DNA from: CAZROT01 sp964601895
GTDB lineage: Bacteria; Pseudomonadota; Gammaproteobacteria; Enterobacterales; Enterobacteriaceae
Length of the DNA stretch: 64,000 nucleotides
Assembly (NCBI GenBank): GCA_964601895.1
Contig: CAZROT010000003.1
Coordinates: forward strand, 124,001 to 188,000
Direction: 5' to 3'
Shown: piece after piece, positions 63,882 through 64,000 of the stretch
How the letters are laid out: the number at the start of each line of letters is the position of its first letter
Numbering within the stretch: position 1 is the first letter of the stretch
Made by a program: the position numbers and the translations under genes
The notes under the pieces: generated by a model
The model's database searches: none
Told to the model about the DNA's origin: nothing
Seen by the model: only the letters and a program-made list of their open reading frames with translations

Positions 63882-64000
63882 TCAGGAAGACGCAATAAAC
63901 TGCTGCCGTAATCGATGTAATTGATCCCGTAAATTAGCGGCCTGTTCAAATTCCAGGTTTTGTGCATGAACATACATCTGTGTTTCTAACTCACGAATCT
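63882..64000 (-). CDS. uvrB: Excinuclease ABC subunit B, 3' end only
   Basis: Only the last 38 codons plus the stop are inside the window: IRELETQMYVHAQNLEFEQA followed by ANLRDQLHRLRQQFIASS. This is the UVR motif at the UvrB C-terminus that contacts UvrC during nucleotide excision repair. The rest lies beyond the window. The neighbouring ybhL supports the assignment. Confidence 0.9.
   Translation of the reverse strand, partial: IRELETQMYVHAQNLEFEQAANLRDQLHRLRQQFIASS

Overview
The window is chromosomal DNA of a gammaproteobacterium. CarA/CarB, AmpH, LptF/LptG, PepA, HolC, ValS, QueA, Tgt, YajC, SecD/SecF, ProY, BrnQ, SbcD/SbcC, SmrB, NhaB, YbhL and the UvrB tail all read like close relatives of the Enterobacterales proteins. 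Parts of the E. coli gene order survive (valS-holC-pepA next to lptF-lptG; queA-tgt-yajC-secD-secF close to proY/brnQ and sbcDC). Four ERIC-type elements of about 127 bp are also typical of that group. Tryptophan 2,3-dioxygenase, a very large TcdA/TcdB-like toxin, several effector-like unknown proteins, an Rpn-family nuclease remnant and several broken genes suggest a host-associated relative rather than a standard enteric. I cannot name the species.

Layout. 0-4.3 kb: carA (5' end outside the window) and carB. 4.4-10.8 kb: an accessory block with a repeat-containing unknown protein, a twice-frameshifted acyltransferase, tRNA-Thr and tRNA-Ser, a small helix-turn-helix protein, an ERIC element, a Ro60/Rsr gene with a candidate Y RNA and three operator-like dyads upstream, and tRNA-Leu. 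11-20.4 kb: ampH, lptG, lptF, pepA, holC, valS and a yjdF-like membrane protein. 20.5-30 kb: an ERIC element, a 2-Cys peroxiredoxin and an 8.5-kb toxin gene with its own terminator. 30-46.5 kb: an AT-rich gap, the queuosine genes queA-tgt, the Sec accessory genes yajC-secD-secF, an Rpn pseudogene carrying an ERIC insertion, proY, brnQ, an ERIC element, kynA, and sbcD-sbcC. 46.6-50.8 kb: a PilZ protein, a TDT/SLAC1 channel, smrB and sseA. 51-62.4 kb: an AT-rich accessory block with an unknown protein, a secreted metallophosphoesterase-like protein, a tandem duplication encoding two serralysin-like proteins with damaged zinc sites, a small secreted protein, nhaB, and an alpha/beta-hydrolase effector candidate preceded by an 8-bp tandem repeat containing an assembly gap. 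62.9-64 kb: ybhL and the 3' end of uvrB.

Working connections. The clearest unrecognised system is at 8.1-10.6 kb. A Ro60 ortholog is preceded by a minus-strand RNA that can fold into the Ro-binding stem of Y RNAs. The RNA and the Ro60 leader each follow a promoter-like sequence with the same 17-bp dyad between the -35 and -10 boxes, which suggests coordinated control of the RNA and its protein. The toxin, the hydrolase, the pseudo-metalloprotease pair and the unknown proteins form a plausible host-interaction repertoire, but no secretion apparatus lies in the window.
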